Assembly (NCBI GenBank): GCA_964401045.1
Contig: CAYNXB010000064.1
Span: 1 to 15,436 of the forward strand
Length of the DNA: 15,436 bases
Direction: 5' to 3'
Origin: CAYNXB01 sp964401045
GTDB taxonomy: Bacteria; Pseudomonadota; Alphaproteobacteria; Sphingomonadales; Sphingomonadaceae
Part shown: positions 1 to 7,334 of the stretch, piece by piece
Layout of the letters: each line of letters begins with the position of its first letter
Position numbering within the stretch: the first letter of the stretch is position 1
Notes under the pieces: generated by a model
The model's database searches: none
The model's input: only the letters and a program-made list of their open reading frames with translations
Told to the model about the DNA's origin: nothing
Position numbers and translations under genes: made by a program

Positions 1-354
1 GCCCGAAAGGTGCTGGACGACGTTCAGGGCGCTGCGTTCGGCGGTGAGCAGGGCGCGGGCGTTGCCCGACAGGCGCATCAGATCGGTGCCGGGTGCGACT
101 TGCTCACCCTCTGCGGCGAGCAGCTCGATCTCCATCGCCGGATCGAGCGCGCGGAAAAACGCGGCGGCGACCGGCAGGCCGCACACGACAATCGCGTCGC
201 GGCTATCCATCACGCCCGAGAAGCGCGCGTCGGCGGGGATCACGCTCTCGGCGGTGACGTCACGCCCCCCGCCGGGGAGGCCCACGCCGAGATCCTCATT
301 GAGAGTCGCGCGCACGAAGGCGTCGAGATCGAAACCGTGGAGGGACCAGTTCAC
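1..354 (-). CDS. nadC: Nicotinate-nucleotide pyrophosphorylase (carboxylating), N-terminal part, cut by window edge
   Basis: The 118 residues visible match quinolinate phosphoribosyltransferase, which makes nicotinate mononucleotide from quinolinate and PRPP in de novo NAD synthesis in the cytoplasm. Seen in the sequence: the N-terminal LNEDLG motif (residues 18-23), then a GGGRDVT stretch (28-34) corresponding to the family GGDxT motif, a beta-rich section containing GEQVAPGTDLMRLSG, and the conserved TAERSALNVVQHLSG block (104-118) whose Arg and surrounding residues shape the substrate pocket in this family. The C-terminal TIM-barrel half lies beyond position 1. I chose the GTG start at 354 because ACGGAG sits six bases upstream of it on the coding strand; a TTG at 360 is in frame but overlaps that ribosome site. 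The gene is separated from the upstream response regulator by a repeat-bearing gap, so it may be transcribed on its own. Confidence 0.9.
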   Translation of the reverse strand, partial: MNWSLHGFDLDAFVRATLNEDLGVGLPGGGRDVTAESVIPADARFSGVMDSRDAIVVCGLPVAAAFFRALDPAMEIELLAAEGEQVAPGTDLMRLSGNARALLTAERSALNVVQHLSG

Positions 355-364
355 CGCCAACTCC

Positions 365-472
365 GTTCGTGCTGAGCTTGCTGAGCCGAAGTCGGCCGAA
401 GGTCTCACAGCGCTTTCCCTTTCGGAGCGCCCTTAAAGAAAAGAGCGACCCTTCGACAAGCTCGGGGTGAAC
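365..472. repeat. Inverted pair of sphingomonad REP-like palindromic elements
   Basis: Two copies of a short element lie in opposite orientation: GTTCGTGCTGAGCTTG at 365-380, running into a degenerate tail to about 402, and CCCTTCGACAAGCTC at 449-463 running to GTGAAC at 472. The cores GAGCTTG (374-380) and CAAGCTC (457-463) are exact complements. The form TTCGTCCTGAGCTTGTCGAAG is a very common intergenic repeat in sphingomonad genomes; that is recalled knowledge, not something computed here. The pair fills the gap between the response regulator stop and nadC and could fold as a large hairpin in transcripts of either strand, perhaps limiting read-through or stabilising the upstream message. 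Confidence 0.7.
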
Positions 473-477
473 GGGAC

Positions 478-1272
478 TCAGTGAACAAATCTGGCGACCA
501 CGTCCCGATATGACCGGCTCACCTTCACCTGCGCGCCCGAATCGAGCACCAGGAAGCATTCGCCATTGGTATGCGGTTTGACCTGACGGACCTGGTCCAG
601 GTTGACGATGGTCGAGCGGTGTACGCGCTGGAACACGCGCGGATCGAGGCGGCGTTCGAGATCCTTCATCGTCTCGCGCAGGATCAGCGAATTGTCGCCG
701 GTGTAGATGCACATGTAGTCGCCGGCGGCCTCGATGTGCTCGATCGAATCGACGTCGACGCGGAAGATCTGCCCGCGGTCCTTGACGTTGATAAGCTTCT
801 CGTAACGCCCGGCGCTCTCTTCCTCGTCGGGCATGGCGTCGATCGCGTCGGGCGCGACTTCGTTGAGGACAACCTTGAGCTTCTCGGCTTCCTCGGCCGA
901 GCGCTTCTCGGCCAGGCGCGTGCGCACCCGGTCCAGGGTGTCGGCGAGCTTGTCCTCGTCGACCGGCTTCATCAGGTAGTTGACCGCGTTGGCCTCGAAC
1001 GCGCGGATCGCGTGCTCCTGGTAAGCGGTGACGAACACGAACAGCGGCGGCTCGATCTCCATCACGCCCTTGACCACCGAGAACCCGTCGAACCCGGGCA
1101 TCTGGATGTCGAGGAACACCAGGTCGGGCTTCTCGGTCTTGATCTTGCGGATCGCTTCGCGCCCGTTGGCGCAGGTGTCGATGATCTCGACGTCGGGAAA
1201 ATTCTCGAGCCGCAGTTGCAGCCCCTGAATAGCCAGCTTCTCGTCGTCGACGATGATAGTTCGAATTGTCAT
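478..1272 (-). CDS. LytTR-family response regulator
   Basis: This 264-residue cytoplasmic transcription factor has an N-terminal receiver domain (about 3-120) and a C-terminal LytTR DNA-binding domain (about 158-264). Visible receiver residues are the acidic pair Asp9/Asp10, the phospho-acceptor Asp55 in FLDIQMPG, Thr82 in the FVTAY strand and Lys102 in YLMKPVDE. The LytTR part has the typical RVDVDSIEHIEAAGDYMCIY and RVHRSTIVNL segments. Length and order are normal for the AlgR/LytT/LytTR group. The ATG overlaps the stop of the sensor kinase gene by four bases (ATGA), a sign of translational coupling and a matched two-component pair. Target genes cannot be read from this window. The pair-matching is inferred from context and family custom. 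Confidence 0.93.
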   Translation of the reverse strand: MTIRTIIVDDEKLAIQGLQLRLENFPDVEIIDTCANGREAIRKIKTEKPDLVFLDIQMPGFDGFSVVKGVMEIEPPLFVFVTAYQEHAIRAFEANAVNYLMKPVDEDKLADTLDRVRTRLAEKRSAEEAEKLKVVLNEVAPDAIDAMPDEEESAGRYEKLINVKDRGQIFRVDVDSIEHIEAAGDYMCIYTGDNSLILRETMKDLERRLDPRVFQRVHRSTIVNLDQVRQVKPHTNGECFLVLDSGAQVKVSRSYRDVVARFVH

Positions 1273-2477
1273 GCAGTGATTCCTAAGGCCGGCGCGCCAC
1301 CCGAATGCGCAATGCTTGGGGGCGCCGCTGGTTTCTCGAGCGGCAGCGCAGCCTGTCCTTGTTCCTCGGCGGCCTCGTAGGGAATTTCGATCACCACGGT
1401 GAAGCCGCCTTCGGCCGGGGTGCGGATTTCGAAGCGATGATCGTCCCCGTAGGCTTGGGCGAGGCGGTCACGAATGTTGGCAAGGCCCACGCCGGTCGAC
1501 GAAACCCCCCTTCTCCTGTCCTGCGAAATCGGCGGCAAGCTCGTCGCTTGGCCGCGGTTTGGCAATCCCGGCCCGGTGTCGGAGACGGTGATGCGAAGCC
1601 TGCTACCGACGAGTTGAGCCGAAAGTGTGATCTGCGCGCCTTCCTCCTGCGAGCCGACCGCGTACTTGATCGCGTTTTCGATCAGCGGCTGCAGCAGCAT
1701 CGATGGCAGGCAGCCCTTGGCCGCCTCATGCTCGACGCGAAATTCGGTGCGCAGCCGATCCTCGAAGCGCATCCGCTCGATATCGAGGTAGAGCCGCAGC
1801 GTTTCGATCTCTTCCTGCAGGGTGACCTTGCTGCCGGGCTCGTTGACCAGTGTGTGGCGCAGGAAGCTCGAAAGGCGGGTGAGCATCGCATTGGCCGGTT
1901 CGGTCTGCTTTAGCAGCACCAGGGTGCTGATCGAATTGAGCGTGTTGAACAGGAAATGGGGGTTCAGCTGATAGCGCAGCATTGCCAGTTGCGCGCCGAT
2001 CGCCTGCGCCTCGAGGCGCTCAAGCCGGTCGGCCTGCTCCTCGACCTGAAGGAAGTAGTTGATCGCGAAATAGAGGCCTGACCATGCCGCGAGCAGCGTC
2101 AGGTCGATATAGAACACGCCCAGGATCAGCTGCGCGAAGCTCGATTGGCTGCCGGGGCTGTAGAGGCTCACCACCCATCCGTTGACGAACGCCGAGACGA
2201 TCACCCCCACTGCCAGCGCCAGCCCTGTCAGGCCCCAGGTGACCAGCGGCCTGCGGTTCATCAGGCTGCCGTAGATCACCGAGAGGATCAGGCTGACGGA
2301 GAACCCCGTCACCGTCGCGATCAGCGTCAGGACAAGGTACGAGAGCGCCTTCTCATTGGCGATGTTGGCGATCGAACGCAGGATCGCCGCGCCACCCCAG
2401 CCAAGGAGCTGGAGGCGCCAGAACGCCTTGTTCTTGTCCGCGAAGAACGGCGTAGGGCGGAAGGGTAGCTTCGCCAT
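1269..2477 (-). CDS. LytS/YehU-type sensor histidine kinase (His_kinase family)
   Basis: The 402-residue membrane sensor has about four hydrophobic helices in its first 140 residues (roughly 23-37, 49-67, 79-99, 114-137), a short coiled-coil-like linker rich in Glu, Arg and Leu, and a cytoplasmic kinase core. The H-box LNPHFLFNTLNSIS (phospho-His174), N-box LLQPLIENAIKY (Asn268), DTGPGLP (from Asp300) and GVGLANIRDRL are all visible and are those of the LytS/YehU class rather than of ordinary HisKA kinases. There is no obvious periplasmic ligand domain, so the signal is probably sensed in or near the membrane. The ATG at 2477 is preferred; a TTG at 2516 would add 13 residues and would place a GGAGG inside the gene. 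The C-terminal tail after about 365 is Ala/Pro-rich and looks disordered. The gene overlaps its partner regulator by four bases. Confidence 0.92.
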   Translation of the reverse strand: MAKLPFRPTPFFADKNKAFWRLQLLGWGGAAILRSIANIANEKALSYLVLTLIATVTGFSVSLILSVIYGSLMNRRPLVTWGLTGLALAVGVIVSAFVNGWVVSLYSPGSQSSFAQLILGVFYIDLTLLAAWSGLYFAINYFLQVEEQADRLERLEAQAIGAQLAMLRYQLNPHFLFNTLNSISTLVLLKQTEPANAMLTRLSSFLRHTLVNEPGSKVTLQEEIETLRLYLDIERMRFEDRLRTEFRVEHEAAKGCLPSMLLQPLIENAIKYAVGSQEEGAQITLSAQLVGSRLRITVSDTGPGLPNRGQATSLPPISQDRRRGVSSTGVGLANIRDRLAQAYGDDHRFEIRTPAEGGFTVVIEIPYEAAEEQGQAALPLEKPAAPPSIAHSGGAPALGITA

Positions 2478-2528
2478 GGGAAGCGGTAATTTAAGGCCGG
2501 GCCTCCGGACTGGCAATGTCTGGCGCCT

Positions 2529-3260
2529 TCAGCCTTCCCGTGCGCGCAGCACCGCGGCGTTGAGCTCCGCGTGGCCGACCGCGCCCGAGAATGCTTCTTC
2601 GCCGATCACCCAACTCGGGGTGCCGTTGAAACCGAGTTGCTCGGCCAGCGCGTGGCTATCGGCGAGCTTGCTCTCGTATTTGCCGCTCTCGATCGCGGTG
2701 CGCGCGGCGGCGAGGTCGAGCCCCGCCTTGGTCGCGGCCTGCGCAATGGTTTCGGCGCCGGGGCGGCCGGCGGCGTACATCGCGTTGTGGAACGCCTCGT
2801 ACTTGCCCTGGTCGGCGGCTGCGAGCGCCATGCGCGCGGCATCGGCGCTTTCGGCGGTGAGGATCGGATATTCCTGCACCACCACCTTGAGATCGGGGTT
2901 GGCGGCGAGCAGCGCGGCGACATCGGGCAGGCTGGCGCGGCAATAGCCGCAGGCATAGTCGCTGAATTCGACCAGGGTCAGCTTGCCCTTGGGATTGCCA
3001 AGCACCGCCCCGGGATAGCCGGCTTCGAGCCGCGCGCGCAGCGGGCCGACGCGGGCTGCGGTTTCCTTGGTTTCCAGGGCCCCGGCCATGTCGCGCAGGA
3101 CTTCGGGGTTCTGCATCAACCACTGGCGTGTCTGGTCGTCGCGCGCGGCGCTGCCGAGGCCGGAGAAATCCCATGCCGCCGCCCCGGCGCCCCCGGCGAC
3201 CAGCGCCAGCGCGATCGTGAGCAGCATGCGGCCGAAGTGGAAGGGTTGCTTGTCGGACAT
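2529..3260 (-). CDS. DsbA-family thiol:disulfide oxidoreductase, membrane-anchored
   Basis: The 243-residue protein begins with a short cytoplasmic end and a single hydrophobic helix (about 11-30) that would anchor or export it. A helical linker (40-80) follows, then a thioredoxin-fold domain of the DsbA/Thioredoxin_4 kind. The redox motif is CGYC (Cys104, Cys107) in the strand-turn FSDYACGYCRAS, and the cis-proline loop is seen in FNGTPSWVIG near the C-terminus. It probably oxidises or isomerises thiols in the periplasm. The linker NPEVLRDMAGAL resembles that of the alphaproteobacterial Com1/ScsC-like group, but I cannot decide between oxidase and isomerase roles. The ATG at 3260 is ten bases after the stop of the upstream protease gene; an in-frame 35-residue upstream extension lies inside that gene and is unlikely to be used. 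Confidence 0.9.
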   Translation of the reverse strand: MSDKQPFHFGRMLLTIALALVAGGAGAAAWDFSGLGSAARDDQTRQWLMQNPEVLRDMAGALETKETAARVGPLRARLEAGYPGAVLGNPKGKLTLVEFSDYACGYCRASLPDVAALLAANPDLKVVVQEYPILTAESADAARMALAAADQGKYEAFHNAMYAAGRPGAETIAQAATKAGLDLAAARTAIESGKYESKLADSHALAEQLGFNGTPSWVIGEEAFSGAVGHAELNAAVLRAREG

Positions 3261-3270
3261 GGTCCGTGCG

Positions 3271-4626
3271 CTACTTGCGCTTCCGCTGGCGTTCAAGCTC
3301 GGCGCGTGCCTGCAATGCGATGTCCTGCGCGCGCAGCCAGTCTGGCGTGCCGGTCGGGAGCGCACTTTCGGCGGTCTCGGCGCTATGCAGCGCTTCGGCC
3401 ATCCGCCCGGTCATCGCTTGCTGTTCCGCGCTGGCGAGCCGCGCGCGAGGCATGTCGCCCTGGGCAGCATAGATGATCCCCAGCTGATACCAGGCGAACG
3501 GATTCTCGCGGTCGCGCGTCACCGCTGAGCGCAGCACCTGCTTGGCTTCGTCGAAATACCGGGGATCCTCGGTGGCGATCAGCGCATGGCCGAAAGTCGA
3601 GGCGATCAGCGGCTGGTTGTTGCTCAGCGCGGTTGCGCGCCGCAGCGGGTCGATCGCGTCGCGCGGTTTGCCCGATTCGAGTAGGACCTGGCCCTTGAGC
3701 TCGAGGAAATAGGGGTTGTCGGGCTCGGTCGCGAGCAGGGCGTCGGCCTCGGCCACCGCTTTGTCCATCAGCGCCTCCTTGTGGTAGGCATAAGCGCGCG
3801 CGTAGCGGGCCGGGGCGGAGGTCATGTACTCCGGATAGGCGCGCAGCGTGTCCGCCGGCTTGGCGAGATAGCCGTAAAGCTTGGCCTTTATGCGCTGGTA
3901 ACGCTGCTCGAGGGCGGGATCGGGCGGCTTGTCCCATGCCGGATCGGCCTTGAAATCGGCCTCCAGGCGGTCGACGCGATCGCCCGGCATCGGGTGGGTC
4001 TGGGCGAACCCGGCCTCGTCGCTCTGGTCGTAGCCGTAGCGGAAGTAGTAGTTCTGCAGCTTCTTGAAGAAGCCGATCGAGCCCTTGCCGGTTATCCCCG
4101 CCTTCGACAGGAACTGGACGCTGGCGGCATCTGCCGAGGATTCCTCCGTGCGCGTGTAGGCGAGGAACTTGCCCATCGCCGCCTGCTGGCCAAGCGCCAT
4201 CAGGCCCATGCCGGCCTCGCCCGCGCCGGCCAGCGCCGCGCCGATGCCGAGCAGCATCGAGAGCAGCGAGATCTTGGTCGCGCTGCTCGCGCCTTCGCCG
4301 TAGCGGATGGCGTGGCCGCCGGTGATGTGGCCGAGCTCGTGCGCAAGCACGCCCTGCACCTGGTTGGCATTGTCCGCGGCGTTGATCAGGCCCGAATGGA
4401 TGTAGATCCGCTGCCCGCCGGCAACAAAGGCGTTCATCGTCGGATCGTTGATCATCACGACCTCGACGTTGCCGGCGGGCAATCCCGCGGCCTTGACCAG
4501 CGGATTCACCATGTCCTGCAGCAGCGCCTCGGTCTCGGCGTCGCGCAGGATCTCCTGCGCGGCGACCGGCTGCACGCCGAGCGTCAGCGCCGCGAGGCAG
4601 GCAAGCAGGCGGGTGAGAATGCGCAT
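3271..4626 (-). CDS. M48-family periplasmic metalloprotease with TPR repeats (BepA/YfgC-like)
   Basis: The 451-residue product starts with a clear Sec signal peptide (hydrophobic to about residue 20, cleavage near VAA-QEI). The M48 protease domain carries the zinc motif HELGH (96-100), and the third zinc ligand is likely Glu162 in EESSAD (the family pattern is ExxxD). A hydrophobic, Gly/Ala-rich segment lies at about 120-150. From about 250 the protein is helical and TPR-like, with repeats such as LLATEPDNPYFLELKGQVLLESG and YQLGIIYAAQGDMPRARLA. This order and the length (E. coli BepA is 487 residues) fit the BepA/YfgC class, which degrades or helps mature outer membrane proteins including LptD. 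Here it lies directly upstream of a DsbA-like gene. A weak AGGTGGGGA ribosome site precedes the ATG. Substrate is inferred from family only. Confidence 0.92.
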   Translation of the reverse strand: MRILTRLLACLAALTLGVQPVAAQEILRDAETEALLQDMVNPLVKAAGLPAGNVEVVMINDPTMNAFVAGGQRIYIHSGLINAADNANQVQGVLAHELGHITGGHAIRYGEGASSATKISLLSMLLGIGAALAGAGEAGMGLMALGQQAAMGKFLAYTRTEESSADAASVQFLSKAGITGKGSIGFFKKLQNYYFRYGYDQSDEAGFAQTHPMPGDRVDRLEADFKADPAWDKPPDPALEQRYQRIKAKLYGYLAKPADTLRAYPEYMTSAPARYARAYAYHKEALMDKAVAEADALLATEPDNPYFLELKGQVLLESGKPRDAIDPLRRATALSNNQPLIASTFGHALIATEDPRYFDEAKQVLRSAVTRDRENPFAWYQLGIIYAAQGDMPRARLASAEQQAMTGRMAEALHSAETAESALPTGTPDWLRAQDIALQARAELERQRKRK

Positions 4627-4691
4627 TCCCCACCTGCTAGCGGATCGACCGCTGAACCGGAACTGAAGAAGGCTTGCGCGGTCGACGTGGG

Positions 4692-6314
4692 TCAGCCGAG
4701 CAGCTTCTTGGCCGCACGTTCGACCAGCGTCACGTCGTCGGGCACTTCGCCGACAATCACCACCGTGCCGCCAGGAAGACGGCGCAGCATGACGAGTGCG
4801 AACTCGGGCCCCTCAACCGGAATCGTATCAAAGCCCTGTGGCGCGACCGCGCGCAGCTTCTTCACCGTCGCCGCGCGGGGCGCGCCCGCCGCCTCGACCG
4901 GCCGGCCACTGTCGGCCCGGCGCAGGCGCCGCTCGGCCTGGACCACGCCCTTGAGGCCACCCTCGGCGCGGGTCAGGTGTTCGCCAAGCGCGCCCTGCTC
5001 CAGCCCGATGCGATGGGCATGGGCGAGCGCGGCGGCGTATTCGGTGAGCCGGGTCTTGTCGTAGTCCGCGCCGAACACGAGCTTGACCACCGGGGTCATC
5101 GGCGCGCGTTCCTGCACCGGCATGCCCGCATCGGCGAGCAGCTCGGCGAATGCTTCGGGCTCGCGCGCGGCGGCGAGCGAGAAATCGTAGGCCCGGCTGA
5201 TCGCCTCGTAGAGCGCGGCGCGGGTGCGTTCCTCGCCGTGGCGGGCTTCGTCGGCGAACTCGCGCGCGGAGGCGAGCCAGTCGCCCAGGCCCATCTCGTC
5301 CGGCGCAATCTCGGGCACGTGAATTTCGGCAACCGGCTCGGCGACCGGCAGTATGCTCACACCGATCGGGAAGCGGTGTTCGTCAATTTCTTCGCCGTCG
5401 TCGTCCGAATCGTCGGTGCGGGTCGATGAATAGGACAGGTTTAGCAGCGAGCCGAACCGTGGGCGGGCGATCTCAGCCGGTTGTGCGGGGGCCGGTTCGT
5501 CGCCGGTCTCGCCAACGTCCTCCTCGGCGTCATTCAACTCGCCCAATTCGTCCAGCTCGTCGATCGTATCGGCTTCCGCCACGTCGATCAGGTCGAGCAC
5601 GTCCTCATCCTCGTCCGCCGGCGCGGCGGTACCGAGATCGGCGGCCGGGCCATCGGCCCAATCGGTCAACGGGGTGTCGTCCTTGCGCGGCGCGATGTCT
5701 TCCCGGGCGGCGCTGTCGTCGAGCGCCTGGCCGATTTCGAGCAGCAGTGCGTCGGCGGTCCGCTGGTCGGCCATCTCCTTCCAGTTGATCACGCCGTAGA
5801 TGAAATCGATCGTCTCATCGTCGCTCGAATAGGGCAGCAGGATTCCGCGATAGAGGATGGTCGCCCCGCGCTGGTTGACGAATTCGGCTTCAAACCCGAT
5901 CGGCGCCTGGTTGGCGAGAATCTGCATGTAGTGATCGGTGATGCGCGACAGCAGCGAGCGCGGCGGCACATCGGCCAGCGTCGCCATTCCCTCGCCCGCG
6001 CCGCACTCGTGCGCCAGCTTGTTACCCAGATAGGCGATGCCGGGGTTTTCGATCCCGGCGGAAAAGTCGAGCAGCACGCTGTAGGGGCCGAAATCGGGCA
6101 GGCTCGCGGGCTCGAGGTCCTCGATTGCGGGGAAGTTGCGGCTCTCGAGCAGGCCGGCCCAGTGGTTGTAGGCGCGCACCTGCATGCGGCGTTCGTCGCC
6201 GTCCACCACCGATGGCGGGTCGTCGCGCCCGTCGTCGCCGGTGCCGGTGTCGTAGGTGGTCAGCTCGTCGGCCTCGTCGGCGCGATCGGCGTAATTCCCC
6301 CTGAGCGTGTCCAT
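4692..6314 (-). CDS. PAS-domain (PAS_5-like) protein with acidic linker and conserved helical C-terminus
   Basis: This 540-residue soluble protein has no signal peptide or membrane segment. Residues about 40-185 look like the alphaproteobacterial PAS_5 domain: AYNHWAGLL, NFPAIEDLEPASLPDFG, LLDFS and the core IAYLGNKL through VNQRGATILYRGILLPYS to the end strand FIYGVINWKEM. Residues about 186-300 form a very acidic, low-complexity linker (EDEDVLDLIDVAEADTIDEL, later DDSDDDGEEIDEH). From about 330 there is a compact module with helices LGDWLASAREFADEARHGEE and TPVVKLVFGADYDKTRLTEY and a final strand-helix unit ending in VAAKKLLG-like residues. I do not recognise a catalytic domain, so this is not a kinase or cyclase. 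It may be a cytoplasmic sensor or scaffold. AGGA lies ten bases before the ATG. The gene is 65 bases upstream of the M48 protease gene. Confidence 0.82.
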   Translation of the reverse strand: MDTLRGNYADRADEADELTTYDTGTGDDGRDDPPSVVDGDERRMQVRAYNHWAGLLESRNFPAIEDLEPASLPDFGPYSVLLDFSAGIENPGIAYLGNKLAHECGAGEGMATLADVPPRSLLSRITDHYMQILANQAPIGFEAEFVNQRGATILYRGILLPYSSDDETIDFIYGVINWKEMADQRTADALLLEIGQALDDSAAREDIAPRKDDTPLTDWADGPAADLGTAAPADEDEDVLDLIDVAEADTIDELDELGELNDAEEDVGETGDEPAPAQPAEIARPRFGSLLNLSYSSTRTDDSDDDGEEIDEHRFPIGVSILPVAEPVAEIHVPEIAPDEMGLGDWLASAREFADEARHGEERTRAALYEAISRAYDFSLAAAREPEAFAELLADAGMPVQERAPMTPVVKLVFGADYDKTRLTEYAAALAHAHRIGLEQGALGEHLTRAEGGLKGVVQAERRLRRADSGRPVEAAGAPRAATVKKLRAVAPQGFDTIPVEGPEFALVMLRRLPGGTVVIVGEVPDDVTLVERAAKKLLG

Positions 6315-6374
6315 GCCGCAAATTTCCTAGGTCTGCTATCGGCGCCGTTGTGGCGCGGCATGGTGAATTAACCG

Positions 6375-7136
6375 TTAAATCGAACCCGATGTTTGTACGT
6401 CATCCTGCCTGACGTCAGAGCGTCGCGGCGCTGGCGGCAGGGCGATTCCGCCGTCGGTGCCGCAGGCCCGGTCCCATAGCCGGAAATAAAGCCCGAAATT
6501 GCAGGCGTAGCGTTCGTGATGAAGGTGGTGATGGCTCGCCGTGATCAGCCAGCTGCGCGAACCGGCCAGCGCGCGCGGAAACAGCTCCCACCCCATGTGA
6601 TTGGTGACGCCCATCAGCGTCATGATCGCCAGCACCGCCAGCAGCATGGCGGCATGAATCGGGATCACGAACACCAACGCCGGGATCACCAGCGCGCCGG
6701 ACAGGGCCTCCAGCGGCGAGAAGCTCATCGCCGCCCATGCGGTCGGCGGGCGGCTGGCGTGATGGACCGCGTGGACGCGGGAGAACCACCAAGGGCGATG
6801 GAACAGCCGGTGAGTCCAGTAGAACCAGGTATCGTGGGCGAGGAGGTAGAGCAGCGGAGCGAGCGGCAGGTACCACAGCGGATAGGCAGTCCAGCCGGTG
6901 TAGATTCGCGTCCAGCCGCGCTCCGCCCAGCCCCAGGCGACGATCCCGGCCGGCACGCCGTAGATCGCCGCCGACGCCAGCGACCAGCCGATTTCGCGCC
7001 GAATCTGCGGGCCAAGGCCGCGATAGAGCCCCGGCCGCAGCTTGCCGGTGGCGAAAGCGAACGCGCCGCTGGTGGCGAGATAGCGCAGCGCGACGATCGC
7101 GGTCATCGCCAGCATGGAGAGCAGCGCCGTGGTCAT
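6375..7136 (-). CDS. Sterol desaturase / fatty acid hydroxylase family membrane protein
   Basis: The 253-residue integral membrane protein shows the full di-iron histidine set of the family: HDTWFYWTHRLFH (His101, His109, His113), HAVHH (His122, His125, His126), His180 in TNHMGWELFP, and HHHLHH (202-207). These are followed by the usual ending NFGLYFRLWDRACGTD. About four or five hydrophobic segments surround the boxes (for example 2-24, 52-70, 84-100, 142-178). Such enzymes use O2 to hydroxylate or desaturate lipids, sterols, hopanoids or carotenoids; the substrate cannot be deduced here. No carotenoid or hopanoid genes are nearby. The start at 7136 gives a membrane N-terminus, although its ribosome site is weak. 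A perfect inverted repeat lies 14 bases before the ATG and may be an operator. Confidence 0.9.
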   Translation of the reverse strand: MTTALLSMLAMTAIVALRYLATSGAFAFATGKLRPGLYRGLGPQIRREIGWSLASAAIYGVPAGIVAWGWAERGWTRIYTGWTAYPLWYLPLAPLLYLLAHDTWFYWTHRLFHRPWWFSRVHAVHHASRPPTAWAAMSFSPLEALSGALVIPALVFVIPIHAAMLLAVLAIMTLMGVTNHMGWELFPRALAGSRSWLITASHHHLHHERYACNFGLYFRLWDRACGTDGGIALPPAPRRSDVRQDDVQTSGSI

Positions 7137-7149
7137 CGCGGCCCGCCAG

Positions 7150-7175
7150 GGTGACAGAAGTTACACCGTGTCACC
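7150..7175. promoter_or_regulatory. Candidate operator: inverted repeat upstream of the desaturase gene
   Basis: GGTGACA (7150-7156) and TGTCACC (7169-7175) are exact complements separated by 12 bases. Inside, GTTACAC and GTGTCAC form a second, overlapping and slightly imperfect dyad. The site begins 14 bases upstream of the desaturase ATG, where a repressor would block a minus-strand promoter or leader. No regulator gene is adjacent, so the binding protein is unknown. Confidence 0.4.
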
Positions 7176-7224
7176 TGCCGAATTCTCCCGTTGTTGTTGC
7201 CCGATCAATGGCTTGCACGCCAGA

Positions 7225-7314
7225 CGCGCGGGTGACACCCCGCGCGCGGGAGCCCTCATTCCGGACTTCGATCGGCCGTGGATTCGTCATTGCCTGGGCA
7301 TGGCACAGGCAATG
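7225..7314. repeat. Two perfect hairpins between the desaturase and mmcB genes
   Basis: The first hairpin has arms CGCGCGGG (7225-7232) and CCCGCGCG (7239-7246) with loop TGACAC. The second has arms CATTGCCTG (7288-7296) and CAGGCAATG (7306-7314) with a nine-base loop. The ten-mer CAATGGCTTG occurs twice, at 7206-7215 and 7310-7319. The second hairpin lies 21 bases past the mmcB stop, but no T-run follows in either direction, so it is not a classical intrinsic terminator. It could slow polymerase or protect the mmcB 3' end. No open reading frame here looks real. Confidence 0.5.
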
Positions 7315-7334
7315 GCTTGTAGGACAGCCCGTTG

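Noticed and set aside
6365..6379. TTAACCGTTAA near the desaturase stop as a CtrA site for the PAS gene
   Set aside because: The spacing between TTAA halves is three bases, not the seven of the CtrA consensus, so only a half-site could be claimed.
7288..7314. Intrinsic terminator of mmcB
   Set aside because: The stem is perfect but no T-run follows it on the mmcB strand.
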